From: CAVTWH01 sp963738365
Lineage (GTDB): Bacteria > Actinomycetota > Actinomycetes > Mycobacteriales > Micromonosporaceae
Direction: 5' to 3'
Length of the DNA: 64,000 bases
NCBI GenBank assembly: GCA_963738365.1
Contig: CAVTWH010000007.1
Span: forward strand, 558,001-622,000
The notes under the pieces: model-generated
Told to the model about the DNA's origin: nothing
Seen by the model: only the letters and a program-made list of their open reading frames with translations
Databases searched by the model: none
In this document: positions 1 through 9,123 of the stretch, in pieces
Numbering within the stretch: position 1 is the first letter of the stretch
Layout of the letters: each line of letters begins with the position of its first letter
Made by a program: the position numbers and the translations under genes

Positions 1-83
1 GCTGGCAGACGCCGGGCTGCTCGGGGTTCGGCGCCCGGCTGCTGGTGGACCTGGCGATGAACTTCGCCCGACCGCGGCCGTAG
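1..83 (+). CDS. 3' end of an unidentified gene (partial)
   Basis: The frame entering the window ends in TAG at 81-83 and gives a 26-residue tail ending LAMNFARPRP. It could be the C-terminus of an upstream enzyme co-oriented with the AbgT transporter. The fragment is too short to name, and a second frame through the same bases is also open as far as the transporter start, so even the reading frame is uncertain. Confidence 0.3.
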   Translation, partial: WQTPGCSGFGARLLVDLAMNFARPRP

Positions 84-160
84 CCGGCGAACCGGCGACC
101 AGGAGCGCCGCCGGCGAACCGGCGACCAGCAGCGCCGGCGGCGAACCGGCGACCAGCAGC
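80..160. repeat. 27-bp direct tandem repeat, three copies
   Basis: Three adjacent copies at 80-106, 107-133 and 134-160 share the core GAACCGGCGACCAGCAGC with a few substitutions. They lie between the stop codon at 81-83 and the AbgT transporter start. The 27-bp length keeps frame, and the frame in phase with the transporter is open through it, so it would encode a repeated GEPATSSA-like segment if translated. Confidence 0.8.
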
Positions 161-211
161 GCCGACCGGCGCGCCTGGGCGAGCAGCGGCTTATCAGACG
201 GGGGAGCGGGG

Positions 212-1876
212 ATGACGGCGGAGGCAGTCGACGGGCGCACGCGCGGCCAGCGGGTGCTGGACGGGATCGAGCGGCTCGGCAACAAGGTTCCGCACCCGGT
301 GATGATCTTCCTTGGCCTGATCGCGCTGATCATCGTGCTGTCCGCGATCTTCGCCGCGATCGGTGTCAAGGTCACCTACGAGGTCGCCGAGCCGGTGCCC
401 GCGGTCGCCGAGCACACCTACCCGGGCGGTACCAACGAACCGTCGCTGGACGTGTCCGCCCAGCAGCTCTACAACCCGGACGTCGCGACGCACACCGAGA
501 CCACAAAGATCAAGAGCCTGCTCACCGCCGACGGTATCCGGTTCATCTTCACCTCGGCGGTCAAGAACTTCACCGACTTCGGGGTCGTCGGCGTGATCCT
601 GGTGGCGATGGTCGGCGTCGGCCTGGCCGAGGAGGCCGGCCTGATCGGCGCGCTCATCCGCCGGCTGGTGAGAGTGGCCCCGAAGTGGTCGTTGACCTTC
701 ATCATCGTGCTGGTCGGCGTGCTCTCCTCGATCGCCTCCGACGCCGGGTACCTGGTCCTCATCCCGCTCGGCGCGGTGGCCTTCATGAGCGTCGGCCGAC
801 ATCCACTGGCCGGGCTGGCCGCCGCCTTCGCCGCGGTGGGCGGCACCTTCATGGTCAACGTACTGATCACGCCGACCGACGGCATCATCACCGAGATCAC
901 CAACGAGGCGGTCTCGCTGGTCGACCCGAGCCGGACGATCAGCCTGACCGCAAACCTGTACTTCGCCGTCGCCTCCACGTTCTTCCTCGCGATCCTGATC
1001 ACCTTCGTCACCGAGAAGCTGGTCGAGCCACGGCTGGGCACCTTCAGCGGCGCCGTCTCCCGTACCCCCACCGACATCCCGGACGCCGACCCGCCGGAGG
1101 GAGCCTCCGACGCCGTCCGGGAGGCGCGCGGACTGCGGCTGGCGCTCTACGGCCTGCTCGCCGTCCTGGCCGTGCTGGTGCTGCTGTCCGCGCCCAGCTG
1201 GGGGATCCTGCGCAATCCGCAGACCGGGAGCCTGATCGAGGACTCCCCGCTGATGGACAGCCTGATCTTCATCATCATGCTGGTCTTCCTGGTCACCGGG
1301 GTCTGCTACGGGATCGGCGCCGGCACGCTCAGGGGCAGCGCCGCCGCGATGGCCGCCATCACCAAGACCTTCGCCGGCCTGGGTGGGCTGATCTTCATGC
1401 TGCTGGTGATCGCGCAGTTCATCGCGTACTTCAACTACACCAACATGGCCACCGTGGTGGCGGTCAAGCTGGCCGACGCACTGGAGAGCGCCAACATCGG
1501 CGCGCTCTGGCTGCTCATCGGCTTCATCCTGGTCACCCTGGTGCTCGACATCATCATCCCGGGCGTGATTCCGAAGTGGGCGATCTTCGCGCCGATCTTC
1601 GTCCCGCTGTTCCTGCGGCTGGGGGTCGCGCCGCAGACGGTGCTCGCCGCCTACCGGATCGGTGACTCGCCGATGAACGTGGTCACCCCGCTGATGGTGT
1701 ACCTGCCGTTCATCGTGCTGCTGGCGCAGAAGTACAAGAAGGGGGCCGGGGTCGGCACGGTGGTGTCGTTGATGATCCCGTACATGCTGATCATCGCGGT
1801 GGCCTGGACCGTCTTCTTCGTCGTCTGGTACCTGCTCGGCATCCCGTTCGGCCCGGGTGCGCCCGTGCACGGGTAG
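212..1876 (+). CDS. AbgT family transporter
   Basis: A 554-residue polytopic inner-membrane protein with about a dozen hydrophobic segments, close to the usual AbgT-family length. Characterised members carry p-aminobenzoyl-glutamate, and some export sulfonamides. The short cytosolic N-terminus (RVLDGIERLGNKVPHP) leads straight into the first membrane span, as in the family, and the conserved C-terminal stretch around residues 485-500 (YRIGDSPMNVVTPLM) is present. The ATG at 212 follows a GGGGGAGCGGGG purine run serving as ribosome binding site. The next gene is a convergent glutaminase, so a shared role in glutamate or folate-fragment use is possible but not shown. The frame is intact. Confidence 0.9.
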   Translation: MTAEAVDGRTRGQRVLDGIERLGNKVPHPVMIFLGLIALIIVLSAIFAAIGVKVTYEVAEPVPAVAEHTYPGGTNEPSLDVSAQQLYNPDVATHTETTKIKSLLTADGIRFIFTSAVKNFTDFGVVGVILVAMVGVGLAEEAGLIGALIRRLVRVAPKWSLTFIIVLVGVLSSIASDAGYLVLIPLGAVAFMSVGRHPLAGLAAAFAAVGGTFMVNVLITPTDGIITEITNEAVSLVDPSRTISLTANLYFAVASTFFLAILITFVTEKLVEPRLGTFSGAVSRTPTDIPDADPPEGASDAVREARGLRLALYGLLAVLAVLVLLSAPSWGILRNPQTGSLIEDSPLMDSLIFIIMLVFLVTGVCYGIGAGTLRGSAAAMAAITKTFAGLGGLIFMLLVIAQFIAYFNYTNMATVVAVKLADALESANIGALWLLIGFILVTLVLDIIIPGVIPKWAIFAPIFVPLFLRLGVAPQTVLAAYRIGDSPMNVVTPLMVYLPFIVLLAQKYKKGAGVGTVVSLMIPYMLIIAVAWTVFFVVWYLLGIPFGPGAPVHG

Positions 1877-1880
1877 CCGG

Positions 1881-2872
1881 TCAGGGCACCCGTGCCATCG
1901 AGACGAACATGTCCAGGCCCAGCCGCCGGGACAGGAACGCCGCCGCCCGCTGGCCCTTGACGCTGTTCCCCGCCGCCGTCCAGCGGTGGCGCGAAGCTAC
2001 CCAGGGCGCCCTTGCCGGGGGCCACGGTGACGATGCCACCGCCGATGCCGCTCTTGCCCGGCATGCCGACCTCGTAGAGCCAACTGCCGGAGGTCTCGTA
2101 GAGGCCCGCCGTGGTCATCACGGCCAGCGTGGCGCGGCAGCTCGCGACGCTGACCACCGGCTCGCCGGTGACCGGGTTGACCCCGCCGTCGGCCAGCGTC
2201 GCGCCCATCACGGCGAGGTCGCGCGCGGTGACCCGCAGCGAACTCTGCCGGGTGTAGAGATCCAGCGCCTGCGCCGGGTCGCAGCCCAGCCGGCCACGGC
2301 TGTCCAGCAGGTACGCCAGTGCCCGGTTGCGCTGGTTGGTCCGGGACGCCGAGGCGTACACCTCCTCGTCCACCGGCAGCGGGTGGCCGGCGAACGGGAC
2401 AGGCCCGCGGCCAGCCAGGCCCAGCGGGCCTGCGGGGTGTCGCCGGGGGCCAGGCTGGTGGTCGCGATCGCCCCGGGGTTGACCATCGGATTGGTCCGGC
2501 CGCGTCCCCCCGCTCGACGGCGACCGCCGAGTTGAACGGCAGGCCGGTGGCGTCGACGCCGATGGAGCCCCGCGCCCGGGCCGCTCCGATGGCGTCGCAG
2601 ACCAGGGCGAAGACGAACGGCTTGGCCACGCTCATCACGGTGAAGCCGGTGTCGGCGTCGCCGACCGCGTGGGTCTGGCCGGTGACGTTCACGACGGCCA
2701 GCCCGAACAGCGCCGGGTCCACCCGGCTCAGCGCCGGGTACACCGTCGAGACGGCGCCGTCGGTGTCCCCGCGGTAACGCCGGTACGCCTGCTCCACCAG
2801 CTCCGCCACCAGCGCTGCCCGGGGCAGCTCACCGGTGGAGACGTGGTCGGGGCCGTCCGGTTCGCCGCTCAT
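1881..2872 (-). CDS. glsA: Glutaminase A (frame broken by indels)
   Basis: Hydrolyses L-glutamine to glutamate and ammonia (serine-dependent beta-lactamase-like glutaminase family). The N-terminal frame from ATG 2872 carries the Ser-x-x-Lys motif (SVAKPFVF). The middle, with the conserved NPMVNPGAIAT, lies in a second frame, and the C-terminal half (YASASRTNQRNRALAYLL, ending FVSMARVP) needs two more switches. Removing one G near 1985 restores LDAAGNSVKGQRAAAF. The reconstructed protein is about 330 residues, normal for the family. Three frame breaks in one otherwise conserved gene fit sequencing indels better than a pseudogene, though decay is not excluded. It converges on the AbgT gene with a 4-bp gap. 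Confidence 0.85.
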
Positions 2873-2948
2873 CCGGCGCTGCGCCGACGCTGCCGCCGAA
2901 CACCGCCAACTGTTCCCGTACCCCGACCGGCTGCGGCTGGTGCGGCGG

Positions 2949-3458
2949 TCAGCGGCTGTCCTTCCTGGCCTGGCGGCGGGTACCGGCCGCCTTCGTCGCG
3001 GCGTGCCGCTTGCGCAGCGCCGGGGTGCTGGCCGGTGGCCGCTGCGAGCGCTGCGCCGCGGCCACCGCCGGGCCGCTGCGCTGCGCCGGCCTGGGTGGGG
3101 CCTGGTTGCGCGCGCCGCGCGCCGCCTGCAGCCGTTCGGCCTTCAGCGCGGTCGCACTGCGCCGCGCGGCGGCCGCCAGGCTGCGGCTCACCCGGGCCAG
3201 TGCGTCCTCGAAGACCTCCGCCTTCTGCGCGTTGCGGGTGTTCTTCGGCGCCGCCCTGCCCCGGCCGCCGTACTCGGCCACCTTCGCGCTGGCTTCCCGC
3301 CGGTAGGACTTCGTGTACCGGTCCCGGGCCCGCCGGACCCGGGTGTGCAGCTCGACCAGCTCGTCCTCGTCGAGTCCGGCCAGCTGGTCCGGCGCGGTCT
3401 CGCGGGCCAGCAGGAACTCGGCCTCGGTGAGCGAGTTCAACAGTGCGTTCATGATCAA
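2949..3458 (-). CDS. Conserved basic protein of unknown function
   Basis: 169 residues. The N-terminal ~60 residues form a predicted helical segment (NALLNSLTEAEFLLAR, then DEDELVELHTRVRRARDRY), and the rest is strongly basic, Ala/Arg/Lys-rich and low in complexity, ending KDSR. There is no signal peptide or membrane span. The basic tail suggests nucleic-acid or anionic-surface binding, but that is only composition. It starts at ATG 3458 downstream of an AT-rich stretch (3517-3535) that probably holds its promoter. I do not recognise the family. Confidence 0.65.
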   Translation of the reverse strand: MIMNALLNSLTEAEFLLARETAPDQLAGLDEDELVELHTRVRRARDRYTKSYRREASAKVAEYGGRGRAAPKNTRNAQKAEVFEDALARVSRSLAAAARRSATALKAERLQAARGARNQAPPRPAQRSGPAVAAAQRSQRPPASTPALRKRHAATKAAGTRRQARKDSR

Positions 3459-3654
3459 CCGTCCCGACGGCGCGCCGCAGCCGTCGTGCCCGGGGCCCAG
3501 GGCTCGGGCCGCGACTTGATATATCGGTCAAATCATACCGACACGGACGCATTCCGGCGGCCGATCGGCTGGTAGCTCCGGGCGGGATGGCCGAACGCCG
3601 AGCCGGGCCAGGGACCCGTGTCGACGGGTCGGTGCCGGGTGCCACGATCAAGGT

Positions 3655-4110
3655 ATGACCGAGATCGATCCGGCCGCCGGATCCCTGTCCGCGTCCGCCG
3701 AACCGGCCGGTATCGCCGGCACTGTCGTCGCGCACGGTGAGGTGCCGTTCGTCCGGCTGCCGGACGGGCGGACGATCATGGCGAAGTTCCGGGTCATCCA
3801 CCGGCCGCAGCCGCGGTGGAGCCTGAGTGACCCGGAGTCGACCCATTGGGCGCTCGCCCTGGACGGCCGCGAATTCGCGATCACCGGGCCCGTCGATGGC
3901 CGCCCGGGTTGGCTGCCCATCTCCGACTCCTGGGCGCGTGGCGGCATCCCGCCGCACCCGGCAGTACCCGAGGGTGACCGTCTGGTGGCCCGCTACGACT
4001 ACGTCTACCTGCACCATCTGGGGTCGGCCTCGGGTGAGGTCACGCTGGTGTTCGACGTGCCCGCGATGACCGTCACGGTCACCGACGTCAGCACCTTCGA
4101 CGCGGATTGA
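3655..4110 (+). CDS. Hypothetical protein
   Basis: A 151-residue soluble protein with no signal peptide and no membrane span. Beta-rich sequence predominates (VVAHGEVPFVRLPDGRTI, then VTLVFDVPAMTVTVTDV at the C-terminus). The start ATG follows a short AAGG. I do not recognise the family. Third-position GC is high and even, supporting real coding. It stands alone between the divergent basic-protein gene and the epimerase; the 184 bases to the next gene hold no clear feature. Confidence 0.6.
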   Translation: MTEIDPAAGSLSASAEPAGIAGTVVAHGEVPFVRLPDGRTIMAKFRVIHRPQPRWSLSDPESTHWALALDGREFAITGPVDGRPGWLPISDSWARGGIPPHPAVPEGDRLVARYDYVYLHHLGSASGEVTLVFDVPAMTVTVTDVSTFDAD

Positions 4111-4294
4111 CTGGTGCTTCCCCGGTCCCGCGCCTGCTGTCGGGCACACCGGTCGGCGGTGCGTGCGTACCGTCGGGCGCTGCGGGCAACGAATCGCCGG
4201 CCAGCGCCGTGGTGATCGGGGCAAGCGGCCCGTTTCGCCGCCCCGCAACCCACCCGAGCGGGACGATATGTCCTGAGCAAAGGGGAGATGGCGC

Positions 4295-5236
4295 ATGCGG
4301 ATCTTCGTGGCGGGCGCCGCGGGCGCGATCGGGCGGCGGCTGGTACCCCGGCTGGTGGCCGACGGGCACCAGGTGATCGGTACCACCCACGTGCCGGCGA
4401 ACACCGGGCCGATCCGGGCGTTCGGCGCCGACCCGGTCCTGATGGACGCCCTGGACGGGGCGGCGGTGGCCGAGGCGGTCGAGCGCTGCGCGCCGGAGGT
4501 GATCGTCCACGAGCTGACCGCCCTGGCCGGCCCGACCGACCTGCGGCACTTCGACCGCAACTTCGCGCTGACCAACCGGCTACGGGTGGAGGGCACCGGC
4601 CACCTGCTGGCGGCGGCCCGGCGGTTCGGGGTACGCCGCTTCCTGGTGCAGAGCTTCACCGGCTGGACCAACGAGCGCACCGGCGGCGTCCTCAAGAACG
4701 AAGACGACCCGATCGACCCGGCTCCCACCCCGGCCAGCCGACAGACCGTCGCCGCGCTGCGCAGTCTGGAGTCCACTGTGGACCGGGCCCGCGACGTCGG
4801 CGGCCTGGCGCTGCGCTACGGGGCGCTCTACGGCCCCGGTACCGCCATCGCCCCAGGTGGTGAGGTGTTCGGCATGGTACGCAGGCGGCGCCTGCCCGTG
4901 GTCGGCTCGGGTGCCGGCATCTGGTCCTTCGTCCACGTCGACGACGCCGCCGCGGCCACCGCGTTGGCCATCGACACCGACCTGACCGGGGTGCTCAACG
5001 TGGTGGACGACGATCCCGCACCGGTGTCGGCGTGGCTGCCGTACCTGGCCCGGGTGATCGAGGCGCCCACGCCGCTGCGGGTACCTGCGCTGCTGGCCCG
5101 GCCGGTGATCGGGGAGCACGGAGTGGCGATGATGACCACGATCCGCGGCTCGTCCAACGCCCGCGCCCGGACGGCGCTCGGCTGGCAGCTGCGCTACCCG
5201 AGCTGGCGGCAGGGCTTCCGGGACGGGCTGCGCTGA
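4295..5236 (+). CDS. NAD(P)-dependent epimerase/dehydratase family protein
   Basis: A 313-residue extended short-chain dehydrogenase. The N-terminal Rossmann motif is FVAGAAGAIGRRL (GxxGxxG). A downstream Tyr appears in LRYGALYGPG around residues 171-181, typical of NAD-dependent sugar epimerases and related reductases, and the C-terminal part would bind substrate. The usual YxxxK catalytic pair is not obvious, so the reaction cannot be assigned. The ATG at 4295 has an AAAGGGGAGA ribosome binding site. It ends 3 bp from the convergent dinB gene. It is intact and could equally be called an NAD-dependent sugar dehydratase. Confidence 0.85.
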   Translation: MRIFVAGAAGAIGRRLVPRLVADGHQVIGTTHVPANTGPIRAFGADPVLMDALDGAAVAEAVERCAPEVIVHELTALAGPTDLRHFDRNFALTNRLRVEGTGHLLAAARRFGVRRFLVQSFTGWTNERTGGVLKNEDDPIDPAPTPASRQTVAALRSLESTVDRARDVGGLALRYGALYGPGTAIAPGGEVFGMVRRRRLPVVGSGAGIWSFVHVDDAAAATALAIDTDLTGVLNVVDDDPAPVSAWLPYLARVIEAPTPLRVPALLARPVIGEHGVAMMTTIRGSSNARARTALGWQLRYPSWRQGFRDGLR

Positions 5237-5239
5237 GGC

Positions 5240-6449
5240 TCAGTCCGGCAGCATCGGCATGACCAGACCGGGGTCGCGGCCGACCAGGACGGCCCGGGTC
5301 ACCGACGTGGCACCGTAGCGGTCCCGGACGGCGTCCAGCGCCGCGTCCAACTCGCCGTCGGCGCGCCGGTCCAGCGGCAGCTCCGGCTGGACGAAGCGGG
5401 TGTCGTCGAGGTTGCCCACCGAGATCCCCACCAGGGTCAGCCCCTGCCGGTCGATCAACGGCTGCGCGCCGGTCAGCAGGGTACGGGCGGCGTCCAGGAT
5501 GGTCTGCGTCTGGGTGGTGGCCCGCAGCAGGGTCCGCGACCGGGTGGCCCGGGTGAAGTCGGCGAACCGCAGCCGCAGCGTCACCGTGCGCCCCGGCCGG
5601 CCGGCCGCCCGCATCCGGCGGGTCACCCGGTCGACCAGGCCGGCGAGGGTGGCGTCGACCTCCGCGCCGGTGTGCGGCCCCCGGCCGATGGCGCGCTGCG
5701 AACCGATCGAGCCGCGCCGGGTGCCGACGCGCACCGGCCGGGGGTCCCGGTTGTGGGCGAGTGCGTGCAGGTGCCGGCCGCTGGCCGCGCCGAGCATCGA
5801 CACCAGCGCCGGCTCGCCGAGCCGGGCCATCTGGCCGACCGTACGGATGCCGAGCTCGTGCAGCCTGCCGGTGGTCACCGGGCCGACGCCCCAGAGCAGC
5901 TGGACCGGCAGCGGGTGCAGGAACTCCAGCTCCCGCTCCGGCTCCACGACCAGCAGCTCCGTCCGGCTTGGCCACCCGGCTGGCCACCTTGGCGAGGAAC
6001 TTGGTCCGGGCCACCCCCACCGTGATCGGCAGCCCGACCCGGCGCAGCACCTCGGCGCGCAGCCGCACGGCGATCTGCGGCGGGTCGCCGCTGATCCGGT
6101 GCAGGCCACCCACATCGAGGAACGCCTCGTCGATCGAGATGCCCTCGACCAGCGGCGTGGTCTGCCGGAAGATCTCGAAGACGGCCTTGCTGGCGGCCGA
6201 GTAGGCCGACATCCGCGGTGCCACCACGACCGCGTCCGGGCACAGCGCCCGCGCCTGCCGCCCACCCATGGCGGTCCGCACGCCGCGGGCTTTCGCCTGG
6301 TAGCTGCAGGCCAGCACCACGCCCCCGCCGACGATCACCGGACGGCCGCGCAGCCAGGGGAAGTCGCGCTGCTCGACGGAGGCGTAGAACGCGTCGAGAT
6401 CGGCGTGCAGGATGGCGGCGTCGGCCCGCATGCCAGCATCCTCGCACAC
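5240..6449 (-). CDS. dinB: DNA polymerase IV, Y-family (one frameshift)
   Basis: Error-prone translesion polymerase. The palm motifs are clear: ILHADLDAFYASVEQ near the N-terminus (metal-binding Asp, steric-gate region) and GISIDEAFLDV around residue 105 (catalytic Asp-Glu). The helix-hairpin-helix (GVGPVTTGRLHELGI) and little-finger region follow. The frame shifts near 5962, just after VASRVAKP, and resumes at LLVVEPERELEFL. One extra base explains it, and the reconstructed protein of about 400 residues is normal. GTG 6449 is the longest start; ATG 6431 (MRADAAILH) is an alternative closer to the family start. The C-terminus lacks a recognisable beta-clamp motif at the very end. Confidence 0.88.
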
Positions 6450-6482
6450 ATGTTCGAATCCCGGGAAGGAACGCAGCCCGCG

Positions 6483-6558
6483 CGTCGCTAGCGCTCCGCA
6501 GGGTGGCCGGGCGTCGCTAGCGCTCCGCAGGGTGGCCGGGCGTCGCTAGCGCTCCGCG
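6483..6558. repeat. 29-bp tandem repeat derived from the 3' end of trmO
   Basis: Two perfect 29-bp units (6483-6511 and 6512-6540) precede a partial third copy (6541-6558) that is the actual 3' end of trmO including its TAG. Each unit contains the palindromic CGCTAGCG/AGCGCT core and a copy of the stop codon. It looks like amplification of the gene's terminal bases into the dinB-trmO spacer. Confidence 0.85.
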
Positions 6559-6959
6559 ATGTCGCCCAGGACCGGCTTGACGTCCAGTACCGGCGTACCG
6601 TCCAGCGCCTCCAGGGCGGAGACGGTGACCGCCAGGCCGTCCACGGACAGCACCGTCACCCGGTGCAGGCCGATCGGGTTCGGCCGGTCCGGGGAGCGGG
6701 TGCTGAACACGCCGGTGACCGGGCGAGCGGCGTCGCCGCGCGGATGGACGGCGAGCACCCGGCGGTCCGCCCGGTCCAGCCAGGTCAGCAGCAGGATCTG
6801 CGCGCCGACGGCCAGGCCGGCCAGGGCCGGCGCGTACGCCGGGTCGAAGACGACGCGGGCGGACGGCGCGCCCTCGTCCCCCTGGTTCGGCGCCTCGGTC
6901 CGCTCGGTGAGTGTCGACTCCACCAGCGCCACCGGCGTCACGGTCAGCGGACTCTGCAC
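6546..6959 (-). CDS. trmO: tRNA (N6-threonylcarbamoyladenosine37-N6)-methyltransferase TrmO-like
   Basis: A 137-residue protein of the TsaA/TrmO (YaeB) family, which uses S-adenosylmethionine to methylate t6A37 in tRNA. Family signatures are present: LAVHPRGDAARPVTGVFSTR, then SPDRPNPIGLHRVTVL and LDGTPVLDVKPVLGD, which build the SAM-binding beta-barrel. It lacks the C-terminal domain of the E. coli protein and matches the shorter form. Translation starts at GTG 6959. The last codons and stop are part of a tandemly repeated 29-bp unit. In archaea and actinobacteria some members have no proven substrate, so the exact target is inferred. Confidence 0.88.
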   Translation of the reverse strand: MQSPLTVTPVALVESTLTERTEAPNQGDEGAPSARVVFDPAYAPALAGLAVGAQILLLTWLDRADRRVLAVHPRGDAARPVTGVFSTRSPDRPNPIGLHRVTVLSVDGLAVTVSALEALDGTPVLDVKPVLGDIAER

Positions 6960-7138
6960 GTCACGGCCTCCCCGATTTCTGTAATCCGCTGGTCAGCGCG
7001 GGGTCTCCGATCCAGTGAACCCTTTCCGACCGCATCCGCGCGGCGTGGCAGCGCCGGTACGAGCGCAGGTCGGAGAGGCGCAGTGGCGCTGTCCGGCACC
7101 GTCCGCCGGTAGCGTACGCCGGAAGGGGAGGTCGACTC

Positions 7139-9108
7139 ATGGACGCAGCAGGCCGTGGCGGACCGGACAGCACGCTGGTCCTGGCCGCCCGCGACGGCGA
7201 CCAGCGCGCGCTCAACGCGCTGGTGGCCGAGTCGCTGCCGCTGGTCTACAACATCGTGGGCCGGGCCCTGGGCGGTCACGCCGACGTCGACGACGTGGTC
7301 CAGGAGACGCTGCTGCGGGTGGTCCGGCACCTGCCCGACCTGCGCGACCCGACGGCGTTCCGGTCCTGGCTGGTGGCCATCGCGGTGCGCCAGGTGCGGG
7401 ACCGGGAAGAGCAGCGCCGGGCGGCCTGGCGCGCGCAGTACCGAGCTTCGACGACGACCGGGACGTCCCGACCCGGCCTCCGACTTCGCCGCGGTGACCA
7501 TCCTGCGGCTCGGCCTGACCGACCAGCGCCGGGAGGTCGCCGAGGCGACCCGCTGGCTGGACCCGGACGACCGGGAGCTGCTGGCGCTGTGGTGGCTGGA
7601 GGAGGCCGGCGACGCTCGGCCGCGCCGAACTGGCCGACGCGCCCTGGGGCTGTCCCGCCAGCACGCGGCCGTCAAGGTCCAGCGGATGAAGGAGCAGATG
7701 AGACGGCCCGCGCCGTGGTACGTGCGCTGCGCGCCCAGCCCCGCTGCCCCGAGCTCGCGCCACGGTACGCGGCTGGGACGGCGCGCCGAGCCCGCTGTGG
7801 CGCAAGCGGTTCGCCCGGCACGTCCGCGACTGCGCGCCTGTGCGACCGCCGCACCGCGGGCTGCTGCCGATGGACCGGCTGCTCGGCCGGCGCCGCACTG
7901 CTGCCGGTCCCGGCCTCGCTGACCGCCCGGGTCACCGGGCCGGCGCGGCCCGGCCGCCGGGCACCCCGGCACCCCGGGCGCCGGCCACCCGGCCGGTCCC
8001 GCCCCGACGGGCGCCGGTCCCACCGGCAGCGGCGGTTCCTCGGCCGGCAACGCGATGGCTGTCCGTGGCGTCGCGGCCAGGGTGGCGCCGGTGGGCTGTT
8101 GACCGGCTGGACCGGGGCGGTCGGGGTGGCCACCGTGGTGGCCGCCGTCATCGCCACCGTGGTGGTCGTCTTCACCGGCGGCCAGCCCGCGCCGCAGGCC
8201 GCCAACGCGGGCGCCCCCTCCCCGGTGCGCAGCGCCGTCGCCAGCGCCGTGCTCAGCCCGTCGGCCGTCCGCTTCGCCGTCAGCCGCCGGTCAGCTCGGC
8301 GCCGCCCAGCCCCAGCCGGTCGGCGAAGGCGCCGGCAGCGCCGGCCACCCCGGCCAGCTCGTCCCGCAAGGGCGTGAGCGTGTGGAGCTTCACCGGCGTC
8401 AACCAGGCGCTGGTCGCGCTCCGGCGCGCAGCTGGTACTACACCTGGGCGACCAGGCACAACGGCATCACCACGCCCGCGCGGCGTGGACTTCGTCCCGA
8501 TGATCTGGGGCAGCGGCAGCGTCACCACGCACCGGGCTGGCCCAGGCGAAGGCGGCCGGCAGCCGGTACCTGCTCGGCTTCAACGAGCCCGACATGGGCG
8601 GCCAGGCCGAACATGACGCGTCGACGCAGGCGCTCGAGCTGTGGCCGCAGCTGATGGCGACCGGGCATGACGCTGGGCAGCCCGGCGGTCGCCTACGGCG
8701 GGCGACACCCCGGGCGGCTGGCTGGACCGGTTCATGACCGGGGCGGCGAGGCAAGGGCTACCGGGTCGACTTCATCACGCTGCACTGGTACGGCGGCGAC
8801 TTCACGCACCGCCAACGCGGTCGACCAGCTCAAGTCGTACCTGCAGGCGGTCTACAACCGCTACCACAAGCCGATCTGGCTGACCGAGTTCGCGCTGATC
8901 GACTTCTCCAACGGCACCCGGCTTCCCACCCAGGCGCAGCAGGCGGCCTTCGTCACCGCCTCCACCACGATGCTGGACGGCCTGTCCTAGCTACAGCGCT
9001 ACGCCTGGTTCGCGCTGCCCGCCGACGACGCCAAGGACCAGCACCGGGCTCTTCCGCAGCGGCCCGATCGCGACCGAGGTGGGCCGCGCGTTCGCCGCCG
9101 CGCACTGA
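7139..9108 (+). CDS. ECF sigma factor fused through a membrane segment to a GH128-like glycosyl hydrolase (frameshifted)
   Basis: Reading across several indels gives one polypeptide of about 655 residues. Residues 1-105 are sigma region 2 (LVYNIVGRALGGHADVDD, then VVQETLLRVVRHL). Region 4 follows in another frame with the recognition helix LGLSRQHAAVKVQRMKEQM. A His-x3-Cys-x3-Cys-like motif (around 7820-7850) resembles an anti-sigma zinc finger. One membrane span (GVATVVAAVIATVVVVF, about 8120-8175) and a Pro/Ala linker lead to an Asl1-like domain with WSFTG, the acid Glu in LLGFNEPD, LHWYGGDF and the nucleophile Glu in WLTEFALID. The ATG follows GGAAGGGGAGG. ECF factors with membrane-spanning C-terminal extensions are known in Actinobacteria. 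The single-chain reading rests on my frame reconstruction; two genes are the alternative. Confidence 0.72.
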
Positions 9109-9123
9109 GCGCCGCGGCGGTGC

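Noticed and set aside
194..1870. 558-codon open frame opposite the AbgT gene
   Set aside because: Its product is Asp/Arg/His/Gln-rich nonsense typical of the antisense of high-GC genes; the plus-strand frame encodes a recognisable transporter.
1881..2872. Glutaminase as a pseudogene
   Set aside because: All conserved segments survive in the right order and three single-base changes restore it, and the same indel type hits essential genes nearby, so sequencing error is more likely.
2869..4776. 635-codon minus-strand open frame spanning three genes
   Set aside because: It covers frames of recognisable genes on both strands and has arginine-rich composition without family features.
6450..6475. 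TTCGAATCC-like tRNA T-loop
   Set aside because: The word is present but no acceptor, D or anticodon stems can be folded around it.
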